Shown here piece by piece: positions 6,610 to 13,322 of a stretch of DNA of 18,214 nucleotides. The stretch lies in contig PUOG01000260.1 of NCBI GenBank assembly GCA_003552745.1, positions 1 through 18,214 of the forward strand, written 5' to 3'. The position numbers and the translations under genes are program-made. Source of the stretch: Spirochaetaceae bacterium (lineage in GTDB: Bacteria; Spirochaetota; Spirochaetia; DSM-27196; SKKC01). Below the pieces are notes generated by a model. It was not told the DNA's origin. It ran no database searches and saw only the letters and a program-made list of their open reading frames with translations. Positions within the stretch are counted from its first letter, which is position 1. Every line of letters starts with the position of its first letter.

Positions 6610-7557
6610 ATGTATCGCTACATCGCCCGCCGACTGATCATGATGGTTCCGGTGCTCTTCGGGATATCCATTATCGTGTTTCTCATAATGGAACTGATCC
6701 CCGGAGATGCCGCCCAGGCGATTCTCGGCAGTTACGCTACACCGGAGAATCTCGCTCGCGTCCGCCGCGAGCTCGGCCTCGACCAGCCGCTCGTGCATCG
6801 CTACTTTATCTGGCTCGGAAACATTCTGCAGGGCGACCTCGGGCGCTCGTATATTCTCCAGCGCCCCGTTCTCGACGAGGTGCTCGACCGCCTTGGACCG
6901 ACGATGCTTCTCGCCGGTACATCGCTCATGCTCGCGTCGCTGTTCGGCATGCTCGCCGGTGTCATCGCCGCGATCAAGCAGTTCCGCTGGCAGGACGGGC
7001 TGCTCACGACCGTTGTGCTCATCGGCATCTCTACGCCCTCGTTCTGGCTTGGACTCATGCTCACCCTGGTTTTCGCCGTCGAGTTGGGATGGTTCCCGGT
7101 CAGCGGCATGAGACGCGTAGTCGGCGGAGGAGGAATAGGCGATATTCTGCGCCATCTCGTCTTGCCGTCGGTGTCGCTTGCTATCGTCGCAACCGGCGTC
7201 ATCGCGCGGCTGACCCGCTCGACCATGCTTGAAGTGCTGCGCCGCGACTTCATCCGGTCGGCGCGGGCGAAAGGACTGAATGAGCGATCGGTGATTCTCA
7301 AGCACGCATACAAGAACGCGCTTGTGAGCATAATCCCGGTGCTCGGTATTCAGACCGGATTCGTCATCGGCGGCGCCGTGTATATCGAAACCGTCTTCCA
7401 GTGGCCGGGTATCGGGCGTATGCTCGTCGCGGCGATCCAGCAGCGCGACATTCTGCTTGTCCAGGGCGGAGTCGTGGTTATTGCCGCGGTGTATGTCATC
7501 ATCAACCTGATTGTCGATGTTCTACAGAGCGTCGTCGATCCGAGGATTACCGTATGA
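6610..7557 (+). CDS. DppB-like ABC transporter permease
   Basis: Inner-membrane permease subunit, 315 aa, about six membrane segments, first at residues 8-30 (IMMVPVLFGISIIVF). It has the DppB/OppB N-terminal pattern of a short Arg-rich head, then PGD at 31-33, and the external loop GDLGRSYILQRPVLDEVLDR. The cytoplasmic EAA loop is at 213-238 (DFIRSARAKGLNERSVILKH), the contact for the ATPases. C-terminal segment ends DPRITV, as in the family. ATG at 6610 is used because GGAG at 6601-6604 is 5 nt upstream and overlaps the alternative GTG at 6604. Its stop overlaps the next start (ATGA at 7554). Confidence 0.93.
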   Translation: MYRYIARRLIMMVPVLFGISIIVFLIMELIPGDAAQAILGSYATPENLARVRRELGLDQPLVHRYFIWLGNILQGDLGRSYILQRPVLDEVLDRLGPTMLLAGTSLMLASLFGMLAGVIAAIKQFRWQDGLLTTVVLIGISTPSFWLGLMLTLVFAVELGWFPVSGMRRVVGGGGIGDILRHLVLPSVSLAIVATGVIARLTRSTMLEVLRRDFIRSARAKGLNERSVILKHAYKNALVSIIPVLGIQTGFVIGGAVYIETVFQWPGIGRMLVAAIQQRDILLVQGGVVVIAAVYVIINLIVDVLQSVVDPRITV

Positions 7558-9476
7558 GCGGTTTCCGGCGGTTCTTCTACAATCGCCTCGCCGTCATCGG
7601 TCTCGGGCTCCTCATCGCGATAGCCGCGGTGAGTCTACTTGCGCCGATTCTGCCGATCGCTCATCCGAATATCACGGATCTCACAATGCGGATTATGCCG
7701 CCCGGTACCGAAGGGCATGTACTCGGAACCGATCAGCTCGGACGCGACATTCTCTCGCGCCTGATCTGGGGCACGCGGATCAGTCTGGCGGTGGGACTGT
7801 CGGCTACCGCGATCGCCGCGATCATCGGCTCACTGATCGGGATAGTCTCCGCGTTCTACGGCGGAGTTATCGACAACACGCTTATGCGCGGAATCGATAT
7901 GTTGATGGCGTTTCCGTACATTCTGCTGGCGCTGGCGATTGTAGCGGTGCTCGGGCCCGGTCTGTTCAACGCGCTCATCGCGATTTCCATCGTGAACATA
8001 CCGTTCTTCGCGCGCAATGTCCGCGGAGCCACCGTAAGTCTCGTGCGCCTCGAGTATATAGACGCCGCACGATTGAGCGGCAAAAACAACGTAAAGATCG
8101 TGTTCGGCGAGCTGTTGCCGAACGTCATGCCGGTGATTGTCATTACGATTTCCACGACCGTCGGGTGGATGATACTCGAGACCGCCGGACTCAGTTTTCT
8201 CGGACTCGGCGCGCAGCCCCCGACCGCCGATCTCGGCTCGATGCTCGGAGACGGACGCGGCGTCATACTCACCGCCCCGCATGTGGCTACGCTCCCCGGT
8301 CTCGTGATCCTCGTTCTGGTAATCGGCATTAATCTCGTGGGCGACGGCCTGCGCGATGTGCTTGACCCATACCTGCGCGCCGGTGCGCTCGTCAGCCCCC
8401 GCCCTGCAACCGAAGTGGATGCGAAGCTTCTCGCGCGCAAGCGCGCAGAGAAGCTTGAGACCGACGGCGACGCGTCACACATCTCCGACCTTCCCCTCTC
8501 AGTTCGGAACCTGAGAACGTGGTTCTGGCAGCGCGACGCTCAGATCCACGCGGCAGACGACGTGAGTTTTGATCTTCCGAAGGGCCGCGCTCTCGGCATT
8601 ATGGGCGAATCGGGTTCGGGCAAATCGGTGACCGCCCTTTCGGTGCTCGGACTCGTTCCTACCCCACCGGGCAGGATCATGGACGGCTGCGTAACCTACT
8701 ACGGAGAGGAGCTCGTGGGCGCGCCACTCGAGAGGCTTCGCTTCTATCGCGGCAATCGCATCGCCTATATCTTTCAGAATCCGATGACCAGTCTGAATCC
8801 GCTGTTCAGCGTCGGCGAGCAGATCGCCGAGGCAGTCCGCCGCCATCAGCCGGTGACCAGCGAGGAGGCGTGGGCGAGGGCCGGCGAGCTTATGGACATG
8901 GTGCAGATACCCGACGCCCGTCGAAGAATCAACGACTATCCTCATCAACTCTCCGGCGGAATGCGTCAGCGCATCGGTATAGCGATCGCGCTCGCCAACG
9001 ACCCCGACGTGATAATCGCCGATGAGCCGACTACCGCTCTGGATGTAACGATTCAGGCTCAGATACTTCGACTGCTGGAAAACCTTCGCGAACGGTACGG
9101 CGTCTCGCTCGTGTTCATCTCCCACGACTTCGGCGTGGTGAGCGCGGTGTGCGAGCGCATCGTCGTCATGTACGCCGGCGAAATCGTCGAAAGCGGAAGC
9201 GTCGAGGAGATCTACGGACGCCCGCTTCACCCGTACACGCGACGGCTTATGGCGTGTGTACCGAGGGTCGGCTCGCGGGGCGCGGAGATGGATGCGATTC
9301 CGGGCCTGCCACCGGCGCTCGACCGGCTTCCGGCGGGGTGCCGGTTCGCCGAGCGTTGCGATATGGCCATCGAGGCATGTACATCCGCCCCGATTCCGCT
9401 TGAGGAGCACGCCAACGAATCGCCGGTCGGCGCGCGTGAAGTCCGGTGCATACGAGCGAAGGAGATGACGGTATGA
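7554..9476 (+). CDS. DppC-DppD fusion: ABC permease joined to ATPase
   Basis: One 640-aa chain carries both a second permease and an ATP-binding subunit. Residues 1 to about 275 are DppC-like: N-terminal segment, VLGTDQLGRDILSRLIWG (57-73), EAA loop EYIDAARLSGKNNVKIVF (167-184), ending DVLDPYLRAG. Residues 281-312 are a charged linker (DAKLLARKRAEKLETDGD). The ATPase follows: Walker A GESGSGKS (351-358), Q-loop FQNPMTS, signature LSGGM (466-470), Walker B VIIADEP (486-492), H-loop ISHD (His524). The oligopeptide C-terminal region has Cys596, Cys602, Cys609 and Cys632, which in DppD relatives can form a metal or Fe-S site. Start ATG at 7554 overlaps the DppB stop. Such permease/ATPase fusions are known but uncommon. 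No frameshift was needed to join the halves. Confidence 0.93.
   Translation: MSGFRRFFYNRLAVIGLGLLIAIAAVSLLAPILPIAHPNITDLTMRIMPPGTEGHVLGTDQLGRDILSRLIWGTRISLAVGLSATAIAAIIGSLIGIVSAFYGGVIDNTLMRGIDMLMAFPYILLALAIVAVLGPGLFNALIAISIVNIPFFARNVRGATVSLVRLEYIDAARLSGKNNVKIVFGELLPNVMPVIVITISTTVGWMILETAGLSFLGLGAQPPTADLGSMLGDGRGVILTAPHVATLPGLVILVLVIGINLVGDGLRDVLDPYLRAGALVSPRPATEVDAKLLARKRAEKLETDGDASHISDLPLSVRNLRTWFWQRDAQIHAADDVSFDLPKGRALGIMGESGSGKSVTALSVLGLVPTPPGRIMDGCVTYYGEELVGAPLERLRFYRGNRIAYIFQNPMTSLNPLFSVGEQIAEAVRRHQPVTSEEAWARAGELMDMVQIPDARRRINDYPHQLSGGMRQRIGIAIALANDPDVIIADEPTTALDVTIQAQILRLLENLRERYGVSLVFISHDFGVVSAVCERIVVMYAGEIVESGSVEEIYGRPLHPYTRRLMACVPRVGSRGAEMDAIPGLPPALDRLPAGCRFAERCDMAIEACTSAPIPLEEHANESPVGAREVRCIRAKEMTV
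8424..8456 (+). repeat. Long inverted repeat within the permease/ATPase linker
   Basis: AAGCTTCTC (8424-8432) pairs with GAGAAGCTT (8448-8456), and GCGCGC (8433-8438) with GCGCGC (8441-8446); the loop is AA and one A (8447) bulges. That is a 15-bp stem entirely inside the coding sequence for the linker between the DppC-like and DppD-like halves, encoding KLLARKRAEK. Confidence 0.75.
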
Positions 9477-10507
9477 GTGAACCGGTTCTGAGCATCCGCG
9501 GCGTGCGAAAGTACTTCAGCGAACGGCGCCGACTCTTCGGTGCGACCCCGCCGCCGATCCAGGCGGTTCAGAACATCAACCTTGATCTGTATTCCGGCGA
9601 CTCGCTCGGCGTGGTCGGCGAGTCCGGCTGCGGAAAGTCTACCCTCGCCCGCACGATTGTCGGTATCACGCCGCCGACCTCCGGAGAGATCGTGTACCGT
9701 GGAACCGACATCGCGTCGCTGAAAGGTCGCGAGCGACGGGAGATCTACAAGCATATCCAGTTCGTCTTTCAGGATCCTACGAGCTCGCTGAACCCTCGAA
9801 AGACGGTGCGGCAGATCCTCACCGCCCCGATGATCGAACTGCTCGGGCTGCATCAGCACGAGGCCGAACACCGGGCTCAGGCACTCATGGATAAGGTAAA
9901 CATGCGCCCGGAGTTCCTCGATCGCCATCCGCACGAGTTCTCCGGCGGACAGGCACAGCGGATCGGAATCGCACGGGCGCTGGCGACCAATCCGGAAGTA
10001 CTGATTCTCGACGAACCGGTGAGCGCCCTCGATGTATCGATTCAGGCGCAGATCCTGCAGCTGCTTAAGTCGCTGAAATCGGATCTCGGCCTTACCTACC
10101 TCTTTATCAGCCATGATCTCGCGGTCGTGGACAACCTGTGCGACCGGGTCGCCGTCATGTATCTCGGCAGTGTGATGGAGGAAGGATCGGTGAATCGGAT
10201 CTTCGAGAATCCGCGCCACCCGTATACGAACGTGCTGCTCGCGAGCATCCCGCACCCGGATCAGCACCAAACGACGAGTATCCGGCTATCCGGCGATCTC
10301 CCGAACCCGGCCGATCCACCGCCCGGGTGCCCGTTCCAGCCGCGCTGCTATCGTGCGACCGCTCAATGCGCGCAGTCGAAGCCGCAACTGACCGACTACG
10401 GATCGGGACACAAAGCGGCGTGCTTCTATGCTGACAACCCCGAACCGCCGCCTTCGCAGCCGCTCGAACCGGCAGCGGTTGGGGACACGGCGGAAGTACT
10501 AGGGTAA
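9473..10507 (+). CDS. DppF-like ABC transporter ATP-binding protein
   Basis: Second ATPase of the importer, 344 aa, pairing with the ATPase half of the upstream fusion. Walker A GESGCGKST (49-57), Q-loop FQDPTSSLNP (100-108), signature FSGGQ (156-160), Walker B VLILDEP (176-182), H-loop ISHD (His214). The C-terminal oligopeptide region has GCPFQPRC (Cys286, Cys292), Cys299 and Cys317. The tail after about 320 is Pro/Glu-rich and unlike the family core. ATG at 9473 overlaps the previous stop (ATGA) and has AAGGAG 8 nt upstream. Last intact gene of the operon; only 22 nt separate it from the decayed AraC-type frame. Confidence 0.95.
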   Translation: MSEPVLSIRGVRKYFSERRRLFGATPPPIQAVQNINLDLYSGDSLGVVGESGCGKSTLARTIVGITPPTSGEIVYRGTDIASLKGRERREIYKHIQFVFQDPTSSLNPRKTVRQILTAPMIELLGLHQHEAEHRAQALMDKVNMRPEFLDRHPHEFSGGQAQRIGIARALATNPEVLILDEPVSALDVSIQAQILQLLKSLKSDLGLTYLFISHDLAVVDNLCDRVAVMYLGSVMEEGSVNRIFENPRHPYTNVLLASIPHPDQHQTTSIRLSGDLPNPADPPPGCPFQPRCYRATAQCAQSKPQLTDYGSGHKAACFYADNPEPPPSQPLEPAAVGDTAEVLG

Positions 10508-10529
10508 GCTCTTTGTCTCGCCCCGCGCA

Positions 10530-11306
10530 ATGCGTTACTACTCCGCAGCGACGATCGCGCGTGGGAGCTCGTCGCGATTCGGAATCAGGCGTGAACAGCT
10601 CGACGAGAGGCCGCCTGAGCGCGAGATCTCGATTGACGAGCTTGGCAAGTGCGCCGGGATGTTGAGGTTTTACTTTCAGCGCATGTTTCACATGATCGCC
10701 GGACTACCGGTAGGCGAATATGTCCGGCACAGGCGCTTGACCCGGGCAGCGTGCGATCTTGTGAATGAGTCGGCACGGGTAATCGATATCGCGTTCCGCC
10801 GGTTTCACGGGGACAGTCCGACCGAAGTACGCAAGAAGGGTGGTGATCTGCGGGTGCAACCACGCAATGCTTTTCATCTGGAGTATCGAATTGAATCGCA
10901 CGGACGGTTCGAGGTGGTCGGGTATTCGCTGCGCACCACGACATGTGACGGCCGGCTCGATGGCTTGATCGCGCAGGCACGCGGTGAAATGTTCTATGGA
11001 CTGTGCATTATGGATGCGCTCGACAGCGAGGAAATGACCTGCGCGATAGCGATTGAACCGGCTGATGCCGGCGCGGGTTCGCCCGGGGACGCGAGTGGCC
11101 TGGAATACCGATCTTTCGAGATTCCCGCATCGCGATGGGCGAAGTTCGAGTCTGTCGGAGCGTTGCCGGACGCAATCCAGGATGTCTGGAAGCGTTTTTT
11201 CACCGAATGGTTCCCTGCAACCGATTACAAGCACAGCGGAGGCCCGGAGCTTGAAGTCTACTTCGCTGATCACCGCTGTGAGGTCTGGATTCCGTTGAAA
11301 ACGTAA
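10530..11306 (+). pseudogene. AraC-type regulator with GyrI-like effector domain, apparently deleted in both domains
   Basis: A 258-codon frame with the hallmarks of AraC/GyrI-like regulators: ISIDELGKCAG, YFQRMFHMIAGLPVGEYVRHRRLTRAA (first helix-turn-helix, about 33-73) and a C-terminal effector domain (EYRSFEIPASRWAKFESVGALP, then WKRFFTEWFP and EVWIPLKT). Two pieces seem to be missing in frame. Between VIDIA (83-88) and FRRFHGDSPTEVRKKGG, the usual second-helix segment of about 14 residues is absent. After LRTTT (134-138), the usual segment of about 20 residues leading to the DGRLDGLIA stretch is lost. The first 30 residues also do not match the family. It follows DppF by 22 nt in the same direction and may be a former regulator of that operon. 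I lean to pseudogene, though a shortened functional protein is possible. Confidence 0.6.
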
Positions 11307-11360
11307 CACGGGAAACCGGCACATACGAGCGTTCAGGCCGGTCATATCGTCGGTTAGGCG

Positions 11361-11591
11361 TTGGTGCGTGCCGAGAGCGAAGGGGCCGGCGAGCTTTCTG
11401 TCGAAAACGTGTACGGCAACAATCTGAGGCTGCGAAGGCGCAGTCTCTACGCGCTGAACCTCGGGATAGACGGTATTGGACTTCTGCGCCATGATTTCGA
11501 GACGATCCCGCTGCTGATCTGGGATGGTTTACGCTACATTCTGAATCGCAGCAACACCGAGGGACTGCTGCAGCTGCTTACCGAGGACTGA
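11361..11591 (+). CDS. Small hypothetical protein
   Basis: A 76-codon frame starting TTG (GTG at 11364 is an alternative). I do not recognise it. Codon third positions are mostly G or C, as in neighbouring genes, which supports coding. It ends LLQLLTED and contains no membrane segment or signal. No clear ribosome site precedes it, and a stop lies just upstream in frame, so it may be a remnant of a larger gene. The 190 bases that follow, to 11781, show nothing I can support. Confidence 0.35.
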   Translation: MVRAESEGAGELSVENVYGNNLRLRRRSLYALNLGIDGIGLLRHDFETIPLLIWDGLRYILNRSNTEGLLQLLTED

Positions 11592-11781
11592 CAGTCGCTG
11601 GGTGTCAGATCTCCTCCTTCTGCTTGCCGTCGGAGATGCTTTTAACACCTTATGGCATTACTCATCCACCAGACGCCTTTTCGTTGCTGCGTTCCTGTGA
11701 GGGCTCAGATGATGCGCGGTGTTAGGTACACGAGGTCGTCGGATGATCGTATTGCGTGGTCGAACTCTCCGTTCCAATCCT

Positions 11782-12204
11782 TTACTCCGTGTATCCCACC
11801 GAATCCACCAGCACGCGCGGGACGACCACCGGTACGCCCGTTCGGGGGTAATCTTTGCCGTTTCGGGTGACCAAATAGTCCATTCCCGCCGCGCCGGCGG
11901 CAAGCAGCTGCACGTAGTCTTCGATATCTTTCCGACTGCGATCGAATGCTTCGTCGACCATGGATTCGTTGACAGGCAAGAGAGAGACAACCCGTCGCAG
12001 CTGACGTAACAGCGAGCGCGCTGCCTCTTTGCCTTTCAATCGTGCCGCTACGTAGTATATGTTCAGAAAGCTCACCGTCGACGTATAGAGTTCGACCTCC
12101 TTCCGTTCACCCAGTGCGAAGATCCGCGCGGCATCGGCAACGAACGGTTCGCGATCGAGAAGAAGATCCAGAACTACGTCGGAGTCCAGAAATGCTTTAG
12201 TCAT
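11782..12204 (-). CDS. PIN domain toxin (PIN_3 type)
   Basis: Putative VapC-like ribonuclease toxin of 140 aa. It has the PIN pattern: AFLDSDVVLDLLLDREPF (metal-binding Asp7) near the N-terminus, TSTVSFLNIYYVAARLKGKE in the middle, DIEDYVQLLAA (Asp93, Glu95, Asp96) and DYLVTRNGKDY (109-119), where the family has YIVTRNxxDF. ATG at 12204 overlaps the antitoxin stop by 8 nt (ATGACTAA), showing translational coupling; an earlier frame opening at 12252 is in the antitoxin. The target RNA is unknown. Confidence 0.85.
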   Translation of the reverse strand: MTKAFLDSDVVLDLLLDREPFVADAARIFALGERKEVELYTSTVSFLNIYYVAARLKGKEAARSLLRQLRRVVSLLPVNESMVDEAFDRSRKDIEDYVQLLAAGAAGMDYLVTRNGKDYPRTGVPVVVPRVLVDSVGYTE

Positions 12205-12481
12205 GCAGATACTTGTCTGCGAGATACTCTTCGCGAAGGCGGTCGGCATCAATCTCGTCGCCTTCGGAGGAAGTGAGCGCCCCGAGAAGCGACTGTGTCA
12301 CCGGCGGCAACTGCCCGTATTCCGCCGCATTCTCGGCGGCTTCCTCGGCTGTGATCCTTCTCAGGTACGATTCGACCAGCCCTGATACGGTTGTGGAGTG
12401 CGTGCTCGCGTACAACTTTGCACGTCGTACGACACTCGCGTCGATCGCAAGCGTCAGCTTGGTCGTTCGCTTCTTAGCCAT
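12197..12481 (-). CDS. DUF6364-like antitoxin
   Basis: A 94-aa antitoxin preceding and overlapping the PIN toxin gene. Residues 8-44 (KLTLAIDASVVRRAKLYA, then a THSTTVSGLVESYLRRI helix) form a ribbon-helix-helix-like DNA-binding fold typical of DUF6364 antitoxins; the C-terminal half (EEAAENAAEYGQLPPVTQSL and on) is acidic and would wrap the toxin. ATG at 12481 has no ribosome site, because the -10 box sits 6 nt away, so the transcript is probably leaderless. Flanking TACGTA palindromes may be its own operators. Confidence 0.75.
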   Translation of the reverse strand: MAKKRTTKLTLAIDASVVRRAKLYASTHSTTVSGLVESYLRRITAEEAAENAAEYGQLPPVTQSLLGALTSSEGDEIDADRLREEYLADKYLHD

Positions 12482-12516
12482 ACGTATATGATATCAGTGT
12501 TCTGTACGTATGACAA
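12479..12516 (-). promoter_or_regulatory. Promoter and inverted-repeat operator of the antitoxin/PIN pair
   Basis: On the minus strand TTGTCA (12516-12511), 17 nt, TATCAT (12493-12488): a near-consensus promoter. Arms CATACGTA (12479-12486) and TACGTATG (12505-12512) form an 8-bp inverted repeat spanning the -10 region to the start codon and -35, a suitable place for binding by the antitoxin. Only 6 nt separate the -10 from ATG. Confidence 0.65.
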
Positions 12517-12529
12517 GCATTAGTCGTGA

Positions 12530-12985
12530 TCACTTCTCAATCAGTTCGTTGCCATAATCGAGGATAGACCGGGCCAGTGCCAGGAGCTTCGGCGTCGCCT
12601 GCAGCACATCAGAGAACAATTCTGCGAGTTCATCGGTCTTGTATTCGTGAGCGATGTCGTTGCGAAGGTCCTTGAACCCCCGGAGCGCTTCAACCGAATC
12701 AACGAGGCCGCGAGCTACCGCCCGATTCGCGGTGTCTATGACCGACCCGGGCTCCATTAGCTCGACTACGTCGATGCTTCGCAGAACCTTGTGTACAATG
12801 AGATCTGCTACACGGGCATAACGCGATGTAAGATTTTCGTAGCGGTCGTATTCCTCGGCAGTGTAGTTCTCTTTGATGCCGATAGAGACGCACTGCGCAT
12901 ACGAACGCTCGAGCCACGATATGCTGCCTTGGAGTTGATCCAAGGCACCTTCAAGAATCTCAACCGATGGGGTCTTTCTCGCCAA
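12530..12985 (-). CDS. HEPN domain toxin (HepT-like)
   Basis: Predicted HEPN ribonuclease of 151 aa, mainly alpha-helical. The catalytic R-x4-H-x-Y motif is RNDIAHEY (108-115); in HepT the Tyr in this motif is AMPylated by the MntA partner to neutralise the toxin. Start choice: TTG at 12985 has GGAG 6 nt upstream and gives a product beginning MARKTPSVEILEGALDQL, whereas the GTG at 13030 would add 15 residues lying inside the MNT gene without a ribosome site. The gene overlaps the MNT gene by 26 nt. It ends 13 nt before the -35 of the next module. Confidence 0.75.
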   Translation of the reverse strand: MARKTPSVEILEGALDQLQGSISWLERSYAQCVSIGIKENYTAEEYDRYENLTSRYARVADLIVHKVLRSIDVVELMEPGSVIDTANRAVARGLVDSVEALRGFKDLRNDIAHEYKTDELAELFSDVLQATPKLLALARSILDYGNELIEK

Positions 12986-13265
12986 GCGACACTCCGGTCT
13001 CGATTGCACGGGCAAGCATTGGGTGATCACGGTCGGGGGCTATCACGAGATCGATCTTTTGCTCGCCGATACGTTCACAGATCTCGTGGCGAATGGCATG
13101 CCGGTCTTCGCGATGAATACGTCGAGAGAGTACAGCCAGATCGATGTCGCCGCCGCGTCGCCGGTCGTCGACTCGCGAGCCGAAGAGCCATATCCGCGCT
13201 TCGGGATCGAACCGGTGGATTGCCTCCCGTATCACCCGCTTTTCCTGCTCGCTCAGTCGCACCAT
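12960..13265 (-). CDS. Minimal nucleotidyltransferase antitoxin (MntA-like)
   Basis: A 101-aa MNT domain protein, the probable antitoxin of the HEPN toxin, acting by nucleotidyl transfer. The active site is GSRVDDRRRGGDID: Gly29-Ser30, 9 residues, Asp40-x-Asp42 (GS-x9-DxD), with the third acidic residue in KIDLVIAPDRD (Asp72). MNT precedes HEPN in this operon. ATG at 13265 (or GTG at 13262, just 6 nt after the -10) can start it; the second would make the mRNA leaderless. Confidence 0.85.
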   Translation of the reverse strand: MVRLSEQEKRVIREAIHRFDPEARIWLFGSRVDDRRRGGDIDLAVLSRRIHREDRHAIRHEICERIGEQKIDLVIAPDRDHPMLARAIETGVSLGEKDPIG

Positions 13266-13277
13266 TCGATTATAGCA
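13260..13277 (-). promoter_or_regulatory. Extended -10 promoter of the MNT/HEPN pair
   Basis: On the minus strand TGC precedes a consensus TATAAT (13274-13269), giving an extended -10 with no good -35 box. TSS is expected about 7 nt downstream, at the GTG (13262-13260) that is the second codon of the MNT frame. The antitoxin/PIN promoter shows the same 6-nt gap. Confidence 0.55.
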
Positions 13278-13322
13278 TCGACAAACGACACTCTACCAGC
13301 GTGAGCACAGCTGAGCAGCAGT

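Noticed and set aside
8499..10270. Long antisense frames across both ATPase genes
   Set aside because: They mirror the conserved Walker and signature motifs in reverse and have no independent support.
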